Shown piece after piece: positions 1-9,633 of a stretch of 64,000 bases of DNA; the first letter of the stretch is position 1, and each line of letters starts with the position of its first letter. The notes beneath the pieces were generated by a model, which saw only the letters and a list, made by a program, of their open reading frames with translations, searched no databases and had not been told where the DNA came from. This DNA is from Daejeonella sp. (GTDB taxonomy: Bacteria; Bacteroidota; Bacteroidia; Sphingobacteriales; Sphingobacteriaceae): positions 1 to 64,000 of the forward strand of contig NZ_JAUXXZ010000006.1 of the NCBI RefSeq assembly GCF_030684675.1, written 5' to 3'. The position numbers were made by a program, and so were the translations under genes.

Positions 1-1
1 C

Positions 2-2242
2 AATGATACGGATGTAGACGGAACGATCGATGTAACGAGTGTGGACCTTGATCCGGTTACGGTGGGGGTTCAGACCACTTTTACGGTGAGCGGACAAGGA
101 ACCTACACGGCTTCTAATACCGGTACGGTGACTTTCACCCCAGTACTTAACTATAACGGTACGGCCACCCCGGTCAATTATGTGGTTAAAGATAATAGTG
201 GTTCATTGAGCAATAGTACGACGATCACGGTCACGGTCACGGCGGTGAATGACGCCCCTGTTGCCGTAGCGGATGCTTACACAGTAGTAAGAGGGGGAAC
301 GCTGACCATATCAGCTCCCGGATTACTTAATAATGATACAGACACCGAAGGCAGTACAATTACAGCTATAAAAGTAACAGATCCGGCGAATGGTATCCTG
401 ACTCTAAATAGCAATGGTTCATTTACTTATGTTCATAATAATGGCACATCCACTTCAGACAGCTATACTTATAAAGTAAATGACGGAACGATAGATGGGA
501 ATACAGTTACAGTCAGCATTATTATCACTTTCTCAAATACACCTCCTATCATTGCGGATATTTCTAAAACAGGGCCAAGAGATCAGGCTGTTCCATTTAC
601 AAGCAGCGACTTTACAAGTAAATTTACTGACCCGAACGGAGACGCATTATCAAAGATAAAAATCGTTACCCTGCCAACCAGTGGTACCCTGAAACTTGAT
701 GGTGTAAACATTATAATGGGTCAGGAAATCCCTCTGGCAGATCTGGCAAAGATCACCTTTGTACCCGCGACCGGCTTTACCGGAGGCCCTGTGGTCTTCC
801 AATGGAATGGTTCAGATGGAACAGACTATGCGCCAACATCTAAAAATGTTAATGTTATCATTACTGCCGTAAATACACCTCCTGTAGCTGTAGCGGATAA
901 TTATTCTACAACTAAGGGCGGTACGTTAACGGTCGCGGCACCGGGGGTGTTAACGAATGATTCTGATGCCGATGCTAACCAAATAACAGCGATAAGGGTT
1001 ACTTCCCCTTCAAATGGTACGCTTACCTTGAATGCCAATGGTTCATTTACTTATATTCATAATAATGGAGCATCAGCTTCTGATAGCTTCACCTACAAGG
1101 TAAATGACGGAACAGCAGACGGGAATACGGTTACTGTAAGTATCACAGTGGTTAATAATCCGCCTGTAGTATCTAATATTGTAAAAACAGGTACAGGACC
1201 TCTGCCAATTCCATTTACTGTAGCAGACTTTACCACTAAGTATACTGATCCGAATGGTGATCCTCTGGTTAAAGTTAAGATCGCGACACTTCCTTCAAAC
1301 GGAGTATTGAAATTAAATGGAGTACCGGTAATTATCAATCAGGAGATCCCTGTCGCTGATCTTGGAGGACTTATTTTTGAGCCTGCATTGAACTTTACCG
1401 GAACAACAAATTTTGCCTGGAATGGCTCTGATGGCACATCTTATGCCCTTAATAATGCAAACGTAGGTATTACTATTGCCCCTCCAACTGATCCAAATGC
1501 AAAGATAGGGCTTGCTAAGAACCTGGCTTCTGCTACCCCGGTTTTGAATGGAACTTATGATGTTAAGTTTGTTTTTATAGCAGTCAATTTTGGTCCTAAT
1601 GGTTTAGAAAATATTAGTATAAAGGACAATCTTGCTTTGGCATTTGGCGGTTCAGAAGTGATAATCAAGTCGATAACAGCCTTTGGAAATCTGAGAGCAA
1701 ATACGTTATTCAATGGTTCAACTGATACAGAACTTTTACTACCGGCCAGTCGTCTGCTTGCCGCTGAAGAAGCAAAAATAGAATTATTGATTAATGTCAG
1801 GCTGGTAACAACATCCGGTGTTTTTCAAAACACAGCTACTGCCGAAGCTAGTTCATCTGTTAATGGATTTAAAGTAAGGGATGTTTCAACTAACGGTTTG
1901 AGACCTGATCCAAACACGGCTGCTGATGTTAGTCCTGCAGAGACAACACCGATTAAACTTGATCCTTTACCTGCCTATGTTCCTGCAGGTTTCTCTCCGA
2001 ATGGAGATGGTACGAACGATAAGTTTGTCGTGCAGAATGCGAACGGTAAACAGGTATCCCTTGAAATGTATAACAGATGGGGTAACCGTGTTTATAAATC
2101 CGAAGATTACAAAAATGACTGGGGAGGAGAGGTTACTGAAGGATTTTTCCTTGGCAGGGACATCCCTGATGGTACCTATTACTATATTATTATAATAGAT
2201 AAAAAGGATAAATACGCGGGCTTTATTACTGTGAACAGGTAA
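2..2242 (+). CDS. Ig-like repeat adhesin with T9SS type B C-terminal domain (5' partial)
   Basis: The frame is open to the left edge, so the N-terminus lies outside the window; the first in-frame GTG at 41 is not a credible start. The visible part holds cadherin/Ig-like modules with NDAPVA or NTPPVAVADNY linkers. They form two alternating pairs: an A module with SNGSFTY and NDGT motifs, and a B module with FTDPNGDAL and WNGSDGT motifs. A DUF11-like beta domain follows (about nt 1480-1950). The last ~90 residues, from GFSPNGDGTNDKF through MYNRWGNRVY to the end, are the gliding-motility-associated C-terminal domain that sends proteins through the type IX secretion system to the cell surface. 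Such proteins act as adhesins and are commonly paired with a PorP/SprF gene, as here (4-bp gap). The first ~300 bases are clearly more GC-rich than the rest. Confidence 0.93.
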   Translation, partial: NDTDVDGTIDVTSVDLDPVTVGVQTTFTVSGQGTYTASNTGTVTFTPVLNYNGTATPVNYVVKDNSGSLSNSTTITVTVTAVNDAPVAVADAYTVVRGGTLTISAPGLLNNDTDTEGSTITAIKVTDPANGILTLNSNGSFTYVHNNGTSTSDSYTYKVNDGTIDGNTVTVSIIITFSNTPPIIADISKTGPRDQAVPFTSSDFTSKFTDPNGDALSKIKIVTLPTSGTLKLDGVNIIMGQEIPLADLAKITFVPATGFTGGPVVFQWNGSDGTDYAPTSKNVNVIITAVNTPPVAVADNYSTTKGGTLTVAAPGVLTNDSDADANQITAIRVTSPSNGTLTLNANGSFTYIHNNGASASDSFTYKVNDGTADGNTVTVSITVVNNPPVVSNIVKTGTGPLPIPFTVADFTTKYTDPNGDPLVKVKIATLPSNGVLKLNGVPVIINQEIPVADLGGLIFEPALNFTGTTNFAWNGSDGTSYALNNANVGITIAPPTDPNAKIGLAKNLASATPVLNGTYDVKFVFIAVNFGPNGLENISIKDNLALAFGGSEVIIKSITAFGNLRANTLFNGSTDTELLLPASRLLAAEEAKIELLINVRLVTTSGVFQNTATAEASSSVNGFKVRDVSTNGLRPDPNTAADVSPAETTPIKLDPLPAYVPAGFSPNGDGTNDKFVVQNANGKQVSLEMYNRWGNRVYKSEDYKNDWGGEVTEGFFLGRDIPDGTYYYIIIIDKKDKYAGFITVNR

Positions 2243-2246
2243 TTAA

Positions 2247-3206
2247 ATGAGAATATTAACAGTAATGATGCGCAGAATATTAAAAGGATTATTTGTTATT
2301 GTAGTTTTGTTATTACAAGTTGCTGAAGTGTTTGCACAGCAAAATGCATTGTTTTCACAGTATATGTTTAACACCCTTGCATTCAATCCCGCCTATGCGG
2401 GAAGCAGGAACGTGGCAGCCGCTACAGCACTCTACAGAAATCAATGGGTAGGTATTGAAGGAGCACCTCAAACCGGAACCTTCACTATGGATGCACCTTT
2501 TGCAAATGAACGTTTGGGATTGGGTATACAGTTAATGAGTGATAAAGTTGGAATTACAAAAACCACAGGAATCGTGTTAAGCGGGGCTTATCGTATTCCG
2601 ATGAATGAAGGAAGTCTTTCATTTGGTTTGCAGGGAAGTATGAATAATTATTTCGCTGGTTTCTCAAATGTTAATCTTGATCCTTCGGGTCCGGTACCTG
2701 ATATGGCATTCGCCACTGATATAAATAAAACATTGTATAATTTTGGTGCAGGTACATACTACCGCAATAGCCGATTCTATGCAGGATTATCAATTCAGGA
2801 TTTCGTTAGAAACCGACTCAATTATAACGACATAAATGCCGGGGATATTACTGCCAGACAATCTGCTCATGCTTACTTTGCAACAGGTTATGTTTTTCCA
2901 TTGGGGTATGACTTTAATCTCAAGACCTCTGTACTTGTTAAGGGAGTTAAGGGAGCTCCTGTTCAGGGCGATTTAAATGCGACACTTTGGATAAAGGAAG
3001 TGCTCGCAATTGGAGCTGAATATCGTACGAGCGCTGATATCTCTGCAATGATGGAAATAAGGGTAAGTCCCCGGGTGAGTTTAGGTTATGCTTATGATAA
3101 GAGTATCACAAGTTTGAGAACATATAATTCCGGGAGTCATGAGTTTATGTTGAGGTACGAGTTTTCTTTTGACCGCGACAGAGTACTATCACCCAGATAT
3201 TTTTAA
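2247..3206 (+). CDS. PorP/SprF family type IX secretion outer-membrane protein
   Basis: This 319-residue protein has a signal peptide ending near VFAQQ (residue ~31) and the family's opening motif FSQYM...NPAYAGSRN. Alternating beta-strand stretches typical of an outer-membrane barrel follow to the C-terminus. PorP/SprF proteins are outer-membrane partners of T9SS; SprF is needed for secretion of the SprB adhesin in Flavobacterium johnsoniae. It starts 4 bp after the adhesin and is followed 17 bp later by the OmpA-family gene, the usual adhesin-SprF-OmpA order. By inference it handles the adhesin encoded just upstream. An internal start at the second or third Met, in MMRRILKG, is possible. 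Confidence 0.93.
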   Translation: MRILTVMMRRILKGLFVIVVLLLQVAEVFAQQNALFSQYMFNTLAFNPAYAGSRNVAAATALYRNQWVGIEGAPQTGTFTMDAPFANERLGLGIQLMSDKVGITKTTGIVLSGAYRIPMNEGSLSFGLQGSMNNYFAGFSNVNLDPSGPVPDMAFATDINKTLYNFGAGTYYRNSRFYAGLSIQDFVRNRLNYNDINAGDITARQSAHAYFATGYVFPLGYDFNLKTSVLVKGVKGAPVQGDLNATLWIKEVLAIGAEYRTSADISAMMEIRVSPRVSLGYAYDKSITSLRTYNSGSHEFMLRYEFSFDRDRVLSPRYF

Positions 3207-3223
3207 TAAAGAGGATTTAAGAT

Positions 3224-5323
3224 ATGCAATTAAGGAAACCATTAACGATCATTTGCTTATCAGTAATGCTGTTCATTGCTATGCCATTTGCAGATGCACA
3301 GCAGCTTGATAATAGCCCCTTGTTACGGAAAGCCATAATTGAATACCAATCTCTGCGATTTACTGATGCTATAAGGGAGCTTAAAAAAGTTTTGGATAAG
3401 GATCCTGAGAATGTATCAGCTCAGGAGATGATGGCAGCAAGTAACCGGAATATTAAGGATTATGAAGAAGCAATGTATTGGTATGGTGAGCTTTGTAAAC
3501 TTAAAAATGTTAAACCAGAGTGGGCTCTGTATTATGCGGAAGCATTGGCAAATAAAGAAAAGTATGAGCAATCTGAGCAGTGGTACCGTAAATTTCTAAG
3601 TATGAAGCCCAGTGACCGCCGGGCAGATGCATTTTCCAAAGCAAATTTGAATTCTTTCTCAAGGAATGCAGGGGAATATAGGGTTAGCTACTCAAGTATC
3701 AATACAGATGCTTCTGAATATTCACCAATGTATTACAAAGATGGATTGCTCTTCGTGAGCAACCGCTCTCAAAAAACCAGATATATTTTTCAATGGGACA
3801 GGACTTCCTATTCGGACCTGTATATTATTGACAAGCTGGAGGATATCACAGAGGCTGATCCCGACAGTGTTGGTAAATCAGATAAGGCATCTAAACCTTC
3901 TAAGTATATCGCATCGAATTCAGACACAGAGCGGTCTATATTGTCTTTATTTGCTTCAAACAAAGCTGAAAGTACTGATGAAGGCTCTGAGCCTTATTTA
4001 CTCAGAGGGAAAGTGAAGAGCAGCTTTCATGAAGGCCCTTCGATTCTTTTGCCAGAAGGAAGTCTTTTATTTACAAGGAACAATTATGTTGGAGGAAAGG
4101 CTGCAAAAAGCAATAATGGAGTTAATAAATTAAAGCTTTATACAGCTTCAGGACCAGGCTGGAATAAGATAACACCTTTCCCATACAATAATAACGAATA
4201 CTCAACCGGGCATCCGGCTCTTTCTCAGGACGGAAGAATATTGATCTTTGCTTCAGATATGCCCAGAGGGTTTGGCGGTACCGATCTTTACTATAGTGTT
4301 CGTACAGGCGATGGAAAGAAATGGGGTAGGCCAACCAATTTAGGTCCTAAGATTAACACTGAAGGTAATGAACAGTTTCCATTTCTACATAAAGATGGTA
4401 AGCTTTACTTTTCTTCAACAGGACATCCTGGTTTAGGTGGACTGGATATTTTTGAGGTAATATTGAAAGATCTTAAAGCAGTAGGTAGCCCCAAAAATAT
4501 GGGAACTGATATTAACTCTTCTTCGGATGATTTTGGCTTTATTATGGATGAGCCTGCGAAAAGCGGATATTTCAGTTCAAACAGAAGAGGTAATGATGAT
4601 ATCTATCAATTTACCCGTATGGCATATACTGTTGTACTCAAAGGCAAAGTTATTGATGCAGGGACAAATGCCCCGCTTCCGGGTACCAGGGTAATTCTGC
4701 GTAACAACGGCTTAACTGATACCCTTGTGGCAAACAGTAATGGAGAGTTTACCAGAGTGCTTTTAAAGGAGACGGATTATGAATTGAGTGGTAGCCGAAT
4801 GTCTTATGTAAGCCGTCAAAGTTTCCTGAGTACAGTTGGTATTACTGCTGATTCAACTATCAACGTCCTTGTTAAATTGAACAGGGCTGAGAACCTTCAG
4901 CAATGGGTAAGCGACAACTGTGAGACATTAAAGAAAACCTTCAGTCTGGATAATATTTATTATGATCTCGACCAGGCAGAAATCCGTCCTGATGCAATCC
5001 CAACTCTTGATAGAATTGCGATGATCATGCAAAAAAATCCGGAAATCAGTATTATTTCTGCAAGTCATACTGATAGTAGAGCTACCGATAATTATAACAG
5101 ACAGCTGTCATTGAGAAGGGGAGAAGCTGCGCGTTCTTATTTGATTTCCAAGGGGATAGATGGAAGGCGTATCGAAGTGAAATACTACGGTAAAAGCAGG
5201 CTGGTAAATTTATGCGTGGAAGGTGTTAACTGCCCTGAAACTGAGCAGCAGATGAACAGAAGAACAGAATTTGAGGTTATATTGAATGATGTTAATATCA
5301 CCCAGTTGAATTGTAAAGATTGA
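3224..5323 (+). CDS. OmpA-family protein with TPR and PD40 repeats (PorE/SprF-associated type)
   Basis: A 699-residue periplasmic protein that probably ties the outer-membrane secretion machinery to peptidoglycan. Order of parts: signal peptide (1-25, ending FADAQQ); TPR-like helices (~30-140); WD40-like PD40 beta-propeller repeats (~160-465, with FVSNR, LLFTRNN, LIFASDMP, LYFSSTG and YFSSNR blades); a carboxypeptidase-regulatory-like beta domain (~473-555); and an OmpA C-terminal domain (~575-695) with the peptidoglycan-binding SHTDSR and LSLRRGEAARSYL motifs. This layout matches T9SS PorE-like proteins. It is the third gene of the operon and no terminator is evident after it. Confidence 0.92.
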   Translation: MQLRKPLTIICLSVMLFIAMPFADAQQLDNSPLLRKAIIEYQSLRFTDAIRELKKVLDKDPENVSAQEMMAASNRNIKDYEEAMYWYGELCKLKNVKPEWALYYAEALANKEKYEQSEQWYRKFLSMKPSDRRADAFSKANLNSFSRNAGEYRVSYSSINTDASEYSPMYYKDGLLFVSNRSQKTRYIFQWDRTSYSDLYIIDKLEDITEADPDSVGKSDKASKPSKYIASNSDTERSILSLFASNKAESTDEGSEPYLLRGKVKSSFHEGPSILLPEGSLLFTRNNYVGGKAAKSNNGVNKLKLYTASGPGWNKITPFPYNNNEYSTGHPALSQDGRILIFASDMPRGFGGTDLYYSVRTGDGKKWGRPTNLGPKINTEGNEQFPFLHKDGKLYFSSTGHPGLGGLDIFEVILKDLKAVGSPKNMGTDINSSSDDFGFIMDEPAKSGYFSSNRRGNDDIYQFTRMAYTVVLKGKVIDAGTNAPLPGTRVILRNNGLTDTLVANSNGEFTRVLLKETDYELSGSRMSYVSRQSFLSTVGITADSTINVLVKLNRAENLQQWVSDNCETLKKTFSLDNIYYDLDQAEIRPDAIPTLDRIAMIMQKNPEISIISASHTDSRATDNYNRQLSLRRGEAARSYLISKGIDGRRIEVKYYGKSRLVNLCVEGVNCPETEQQMNRRTEFEVILNDVNITQLNCKD

Positions 5324-5388
5324 TTGTTTTGGAGTTTAAATTTAATTGTATATTGATTCCTTAGCCATTTTGAAATAATTTAAACAGA

Positions 5389-6213
5389 ATGTTAAAATAC
5401 TGGCGATTAAACTGGACTCTTCAGCAAATTTTTACATTTCAAAACTATAGAAGGCATAATCAAATACTTCATTCTTCATGGAAATATTGGTTCACACTGA
5501 TTCTAAAGTTTTTCCCTTCGATTTATAAAGGCCCAATTTATCTCAAGCTGAAAGAGGGCGGAAGTTTTATCGTGAAGGACTTTATGACCCTTTATATCTA
5601 TAACGAGATATTTGTTGAGAAGTCGTATGATTATCCCCATCTTACAGCAAATCATCCGGTTATTATAGATATTGGTGCAAATACAGGACTTTTTTCCTTG
5701 AGAATGAAGCAACTTTATCCTGAATCAAGCCTGTATTCTTACGAGCCATTCCTGAAAAATTTTGAGCAGCTTGAGCGGAATATTAATTTAAGTAATCTCA
5801 GGAATATTGATATATTTCAGAAAGGTGTCGGAGGAAGGACGCGGACTGAAAAGCTTTTCCTCAACAAAAATAATCTTGGTGGGCATAGTCTGTTTGAAAT
5901 GGAAGCCCGAAGTAGTGAATTCGTTGAAATTGAGATCATTGGGATTGCTAATCTACTAAGTAATTTGGGCCTGGACCGGATTCATTTGATTAAAATGGAT
6001 TGTGAAGGAGCTGAATATGAGATAATTAAAGGAATTGACGCTCAGCTGGCCTCAAAAATAGAAATTATCTTATTTGAATCAACCGAAAGTGTATATAGCT
6101 TGAATAAGTTGACAGATCATCTAAAAGCTCTGGGCTTTGAGATTGAATTCATTGAGAAGAGCTGTAATTATGTTGCCCGGAATCTGAATTTTTCGACTTG
6201 CAAAATCACCTAA
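5389..6213 (+). CDS. FkbM family methyltransferase
   Basis: A 274-residue SAM-dependent methyltransferase of the FkbM family, which often methylates sugars or lipid-linked glycans. SAM-binding motif I is DIGANTGLFSL (~residues 88-98), followed by YSYEPF and, later, the family's HLIKMDCEGAEYEIIKG stretch (~200-216). The first ~80 residues are variable. It lies 65 bp after the OmpA-family gene and faces the exopolysaccharide cluster, so it probably belongs functionally to the latter. The last five codons and the stop lie within the first copy of a 42-bp duplicated element (6195-6236), so the C-terminus may have been set by insertion of that repeat. Confidence 0.88.
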   Translation: MLKYWRLNWTLQQIFTFQNYRRHNQILHSSWKYWFTLILKFFPSIYKGPIYLKLKEGGSFIVKDFMTLYIYNEIFVEKSYDYPHLTANHPVIIDIGANTGLFSLRMKQLYPESSLYSYEPFLKNFEQLERNINLSNLRNIDIFQKGVGGRTRTEKLFLNKNNLGGHSLFEMEARSSEFVEIEIIGIANLLSNLGLDRIHLIKMDCEGAEYEIIKGIDAQLASKIEIILFESTESVYSLNKLTDHLKALGFEIEFIEKSCNYVARNLNFSTCKIT

Positions 6214-6440
6214 CAGAGCGGAAAGTAGATTTCGTCTTCGCTTACTAATGGAGCGACTGACGAATTTATCTTGCATGGTGCCTATGTAAATTCGTAAGTC
6301 TGAACTACCCTGACTTGCGAAATCACCTGACAGAGCGGAAAGTCGATTTCGTCAGTCGCATCTTAAGAATTTATAGAGTAGGATTTCTAAGTATAAAAGC
6401 GACTGAAGAATTTAAATGCATAGCGCCCAGGTAAATTAAA
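6195..6440. repeat. Imperfect duplicated element with alternating 12-mers
   Basis: 6195-6236 and 6312-6353 match in 39 of 42 positions (GACTTGC...ATTTCGTC). The 12-mer GCGACTGACGAA at 6253-6264 recurs as its exact reverse complement at 6348-6359, and again on the plus strand with one mismatch at 6399-6410. The two ~117-130 bp units also share a downstream AATTT...GCAT..GCC...GTAAATT pattern. No open frame is convincing here. This looks like a small interspersed repeat lying between the convergent FkbM and flippase genes. Confidence 0.75.
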
Positions 6441-6478
6441 GTCAGGAATTCGATTTGGCCATCGGATCAAGTACTTTT

Positions 6479-7810
6479 TCAGGATGCTTTCAGATACTTC
6501 CTGAAGAATTCAGGGTAGAATTGCCAGGCATAGATAAAGGTGTTTTTAATACTAACATTCAATTCTTTCCTGAGAATACTTTGGCCAATGAAAAAGCCAA
6601 TTATGTGGGCCGCTAAAGTGGCATAGGCAGCACCCATTACCCCAAATCTACTGATTAAGATATAGTTCAGCCCTATATTTATTGAGGTAACCATCAATAC
6701 CACAAAAAATGTCAGGCGGGTTTTGCCAATTGAGTCCAGTATATTGCCAAACTGCCTTCCATACGGAGTAAAAAGACAATAGAGCAGGGTGATATGAAGT
6801 AGTGGAATAGTATCCTTATAGTTTGTGCCGGCTACGAGTGTGACCACAAAATCAGAAAAAAGGTAAAGAACTATTACCCCAGGAATAAGTAATGCAATCA
6901 GAGTGCCTACTGATTTTTCATACAGGTACTTAATGCCTTCTTTTCCTTCAGTAGCCATACGCTTTGCGCTTTGAGGAAATACAATTACCGCAACTGCATT
7001 GGTTGGTATGTCGAGCAGATTTGTGATTCTAACCGCTACATTAAAAGCCCCGGCCTGAACAGGTGATAGAATTGCCCCCAGCATCATCTGGTCAACTGTA
7101 ACTGAGAGAATAGCACTCACAGAAGTTCCAAAAGCATATTTTCCGTAATTAAATAGTTTTTTGACCCATTCGGTGTAGATTTTGAATGAAATGGATAAAT
7201 AGGGTCTGACCAGTAAAAATGCAATCAGGGCGCCTATAAGATTGGTTGCTATCTGAACATACACCAAATTGATGAGACTGATGCTAAAATTGCAGATATA
7301 GCAAACAGCTACATATGTAAAGAAAGCTAGCTGCATAATAAATGAGCTCAGAAAAATGCTTCTGAATTGTAAATTAGCCTGAAGAATACAATTAAACTGG
7401 GTCAGTATACCTGAAATGATAAATGTAATGCAATAGACATTGAAGATTTTAATCAGTTCTGGAGCTTTCCATAATAAGGCAAGAATACTTCCAAATCCAA
7501 GAATAAGCAGAATACATATCAGGCTTAGAATACCACTGATGGTGAATGATGCAGCTGTAATTTTATGATGCTCACTTTTTTCTTCGGCTGCAAGGAATCT
7601 GATTAAAGCATTCTGAAGAAGCCCTCCTCTGATGGTCTCAATAATTGTGGTAGTTACCATGAACAATACCCAAACTCCATATTCATTAGGCCCCAATATT
7701 CTCAAAAGAATATAGAAACTCCCTATACTAAAGAAAACACCCGAAAGATTCTGAAGCAGGGAGAAAAACCCTGCTCTGATCCAGTAAAGATCCTTATTGA
7801 AGATCTTCAT
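6479..7810 (-). CDS. Oligosaccharide flippase family protein (Wzx-like)
   Basis: A 443-residue integral membrane protein, with about 12-14 hydrophobic helices spread over its whole length. Its N-terminus (WIRAGFFSLLQNLSGVFFSIGSFYILLRILGP) has the look of the polysaccharide transporter/MATE-like exporter superfamily. These proteins flip undecaprenyl-linked repeat units from the cytoplasmic to the periplasmic face of the inner membrane. The start overlaps the stop of the preceding glycosyltransferase by 4 nt (7807-7810), so the two are translationally coupled. It is the last gene of the minus-strand group and supplies the flippase for the Wzy-like polymerase at 15.2-16.7 kb. Confidence 0.87.
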   Translation of the reverse strand: MKIFNKDLYWIRAGFFSLLQNLSGVFFSIGSFYILLRILGPNEYGVWVLFMVTTTIIETIRGGLLQNALIRFLAAEEKSEHHKITAASFTISGILSLICILLILGFGSILALLWKAPELIKIFNVYCITFIISGILTQFNCILQANLQFRSIFLSSFIMQLAFFTYVAVCYICNFSISLINLVYVQIATNLIGALIAFLLVRPYLSISFKIYTEWVKKLFNYGKYAFGTSVSAILSVTVDQMMLGAILSPVQAGAFNVAVRITNLLDIPTNAVAVIVFPQSAKRMATEGKEGIKYLYEKSVGTLIALLIPGVIVLYLFSDFVVTLVAGTNYKDTIPLLHITLLYCLFTPYGRQFGNILDSIGKTRLTFFVVLMVTSINIGLNYILISRFGVMGAAYATLAAHIIGFFIGQSILRKELNVSIKNTFIYAWQFYPEFFRKYLKAS

Positions 7811-9621
7811 TGCCGGGATAGGGTTTTTTCATCGGATAGGTAATTGTCAATATGACTGAACAGTTCTTTATCACTTTTTGCGTGGTATATCCTTGCACCA
7901 GATAGTTTGGGGTATAATTTCTGATAACATTTAAAATGATGCTCCGGACCTTTTTTAGAAAGGATCAGGTTAATGCCTCCAAAATAGCTGGCAAGAGTTG
8001 CTGTTCCTCCATGTGTAGAAATGAAATGACTGGCATTTGCATAAACCATCAGTTGCAGATGATTGAAATTAGTTGCTTTGGCTTTATTCTCCTTATATAA
8101 AGTTTCCATCAGGATTACATCCGGATGCTCTTGCTCCAGCCATTCATATTCATGAAGATCATAAATTACACTGTCATCAACGGTAATATTTTGTGACCTC
8201 GGGCGGTTATAGATGATTGTATATTTGCCACTTAGTTTTTTTATAATTGAATCAAGTACAGGAATACTAAGGAAGCTAACAGGCGCATCATCCCATTCCA
8301 TATTATATCGATTGGCTATAATCAGGATAGGCTTTTCATAAACATAGACTAAATTCTGGTAAGTCTGCTTTAGTGGTACCTGTTCCCATTTTTTGATGTC
8401 ATAATCCTGGCTATAGAGTATTCGGGGTATTTCAAAATTGTAATTTCCTTCGTTAGAGCGTTCTTCAAAAGCCTCCTCATGATTCGTTGAAAAAAAGTAG
8501 AGTTCCTTGGAGTATTTTGATGATCGGGTTTTATCCAATGTGCCATTTTTAAAATGCCAGTAAGCAAAGGGAAGTACAAACTGTAATTCTGGCGCAAATT
8601 CACCATTGAACGAAATGGTTTTATATTTTTTCCGGATAAAAAAATCTTGCAACAGATGCCTGAACTGGACAATCTGGCAATAATAAGTATCCTTATAAAA
8701 CTGCATGTATTCTCTGGAAACACCTGAATACCTGATTCTTACATAAAGACTCAAGATCTTATTTAGTACTGCCTTGGAAAGATCGATAAAGCTGTTACTT
8801 TCTTTTCTGAGTTTTGCGATGTCTGATTGTATCGCAAAACCATGGTTTGTTCTGAGAAAACGGAGGTCATAATTATACCTGAACTGACGGTAAAGATCTC
8901 TTGAAAATTTTATGAATGGGTTTTTACTCAGTGTTAATACCCCTCGGATAGTAGTGCTTGGCTCTTCTTCCGGATTAATCTGCTTGAAGAGGCTCAGGTA
9001 ATCGTTATAAAAAAGTCCTTTACCTCTTTGCTGAATAAACGATATGCACATCCGGTACTCAGAACGGTCAACGCTCACTTGCTCTGTATATGGACCGAAT
9101 TTTTCAATAAAATTGGATCTTCTTAAGTGAGGATGATCACTGTAATAATAGATTTTACGGTAATTCAATGACCATGGTTTATAGACCATTTGAGAAAATC
9201 CTTTTTCAAATGGTATAAGATGTGGGTATTTGATATAGGAATAAAAGCGAATGATATCCAGATCTTTCTTTTTCTTTATGATTTCAAGAGCATCTTTAAA
9301 CCGTTCCCCAAAAGGAGGTAATGGCACAAAATCTTCCTGAACATAGAGAGTATAGGGTAATGTAACGGCTGCCTGTCCTTTATTAATATTATTGCCCAGT
9401 CCACTATTAACTTCAGTTGTGATCAGTTTAAAATCATATAGGCTTTGAAGTTCTTTGATAACTTCTAAATGCTCGGGTAAACTGCCATCGTCCGAAACGA
9501 CAATTTCTTCAAAAGCATAGTTGAGGTCTTTGAAGGTTTTCAGTAGACGTTCGAGAGAGCTGCTGCGGTTATAGTGGGTAATAAGTAAACTGACGTCTTT
9601 GAAAAAGTAGTCTGAGGTCAT
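7807..9621 (-). CDS. Two-domain glycosyltransferase (GT2 head plus GT-B-like tail)
   Basis: A 604-residue protein. Residues ~8-200 are a GT-A family 2 domain: SLLITHYNRSSSLERLL, then EEIVVSDDGS, then a QED triplet in the DXD position (YTLYVQEDFVP). The middle (~200-400) is unassigned and rich in aromatic residues. The C-terminal ~190 residues look like a second, GT-B-type donor-binding fold, with PILIIANRYN, a DVILMETLY strand and FISTHGGTATLASYFGG, which resembles the nucleotide-sugar loop of GT-B enzymes. It may therefore carry out two sequential sugar transfers; this is inference. It lies 12 bp after the GT2 at 9634-10494. Confidence 0.78.
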   Translation of the reverse strand: MTSDYFFKDVSLLITHYNRSSSLERLLKTFKDLNYAFEEIVVSDDGSLPEHLEVIKELQSLYDFKLITTEVNSGLGNNINKGQAAVTLPYTLYVQEDFVPLPPFGERFKDALEIIKKKKDLDIIRFYSYIKYPHLIPFEKGFSQMVYKPWSLNYRKIYYYSDHPHLRRSNFIEKFGPYTEQVSVDRSEYRMCISFIQQRGKGLFYNDYLSLFKQINPEEEPSTTIRGVLTLSKNPFIKFSRDLYRQFRYNYDLRFLRTNHGFAIQSDIAKLRKESNSFIDLSKAVLNKILSLYVRIRYSGVSREYMQFYKDTYYCQIVQFRHLLQDFFIRKKYKTISFNGEFAPELQFVLPFAYWHFKNGTLDKTRSSKYSKELYFFSTNHEEAFEERSNEGNYNFEIPRILYSQDYDIKKWEQVPLKQTYQNLVYVYEKPILIIANRYNMEWDDAPVSFLSIPVLDSIIKKLSGKYTIIYNRPRSQNITVDDSVIYDLHEYEWLEQEHPDVILMETLYKENKAKATNFNHLQLMVYANASHFISTHGGTATLASYFGGINLILSKKGPEHHFKCYQKLYPKLSGARIYHAKSDKELFSHIDNYLSDEKTLSRQ

Positions 9622-9633
9622 AGCTTCTGAAGA

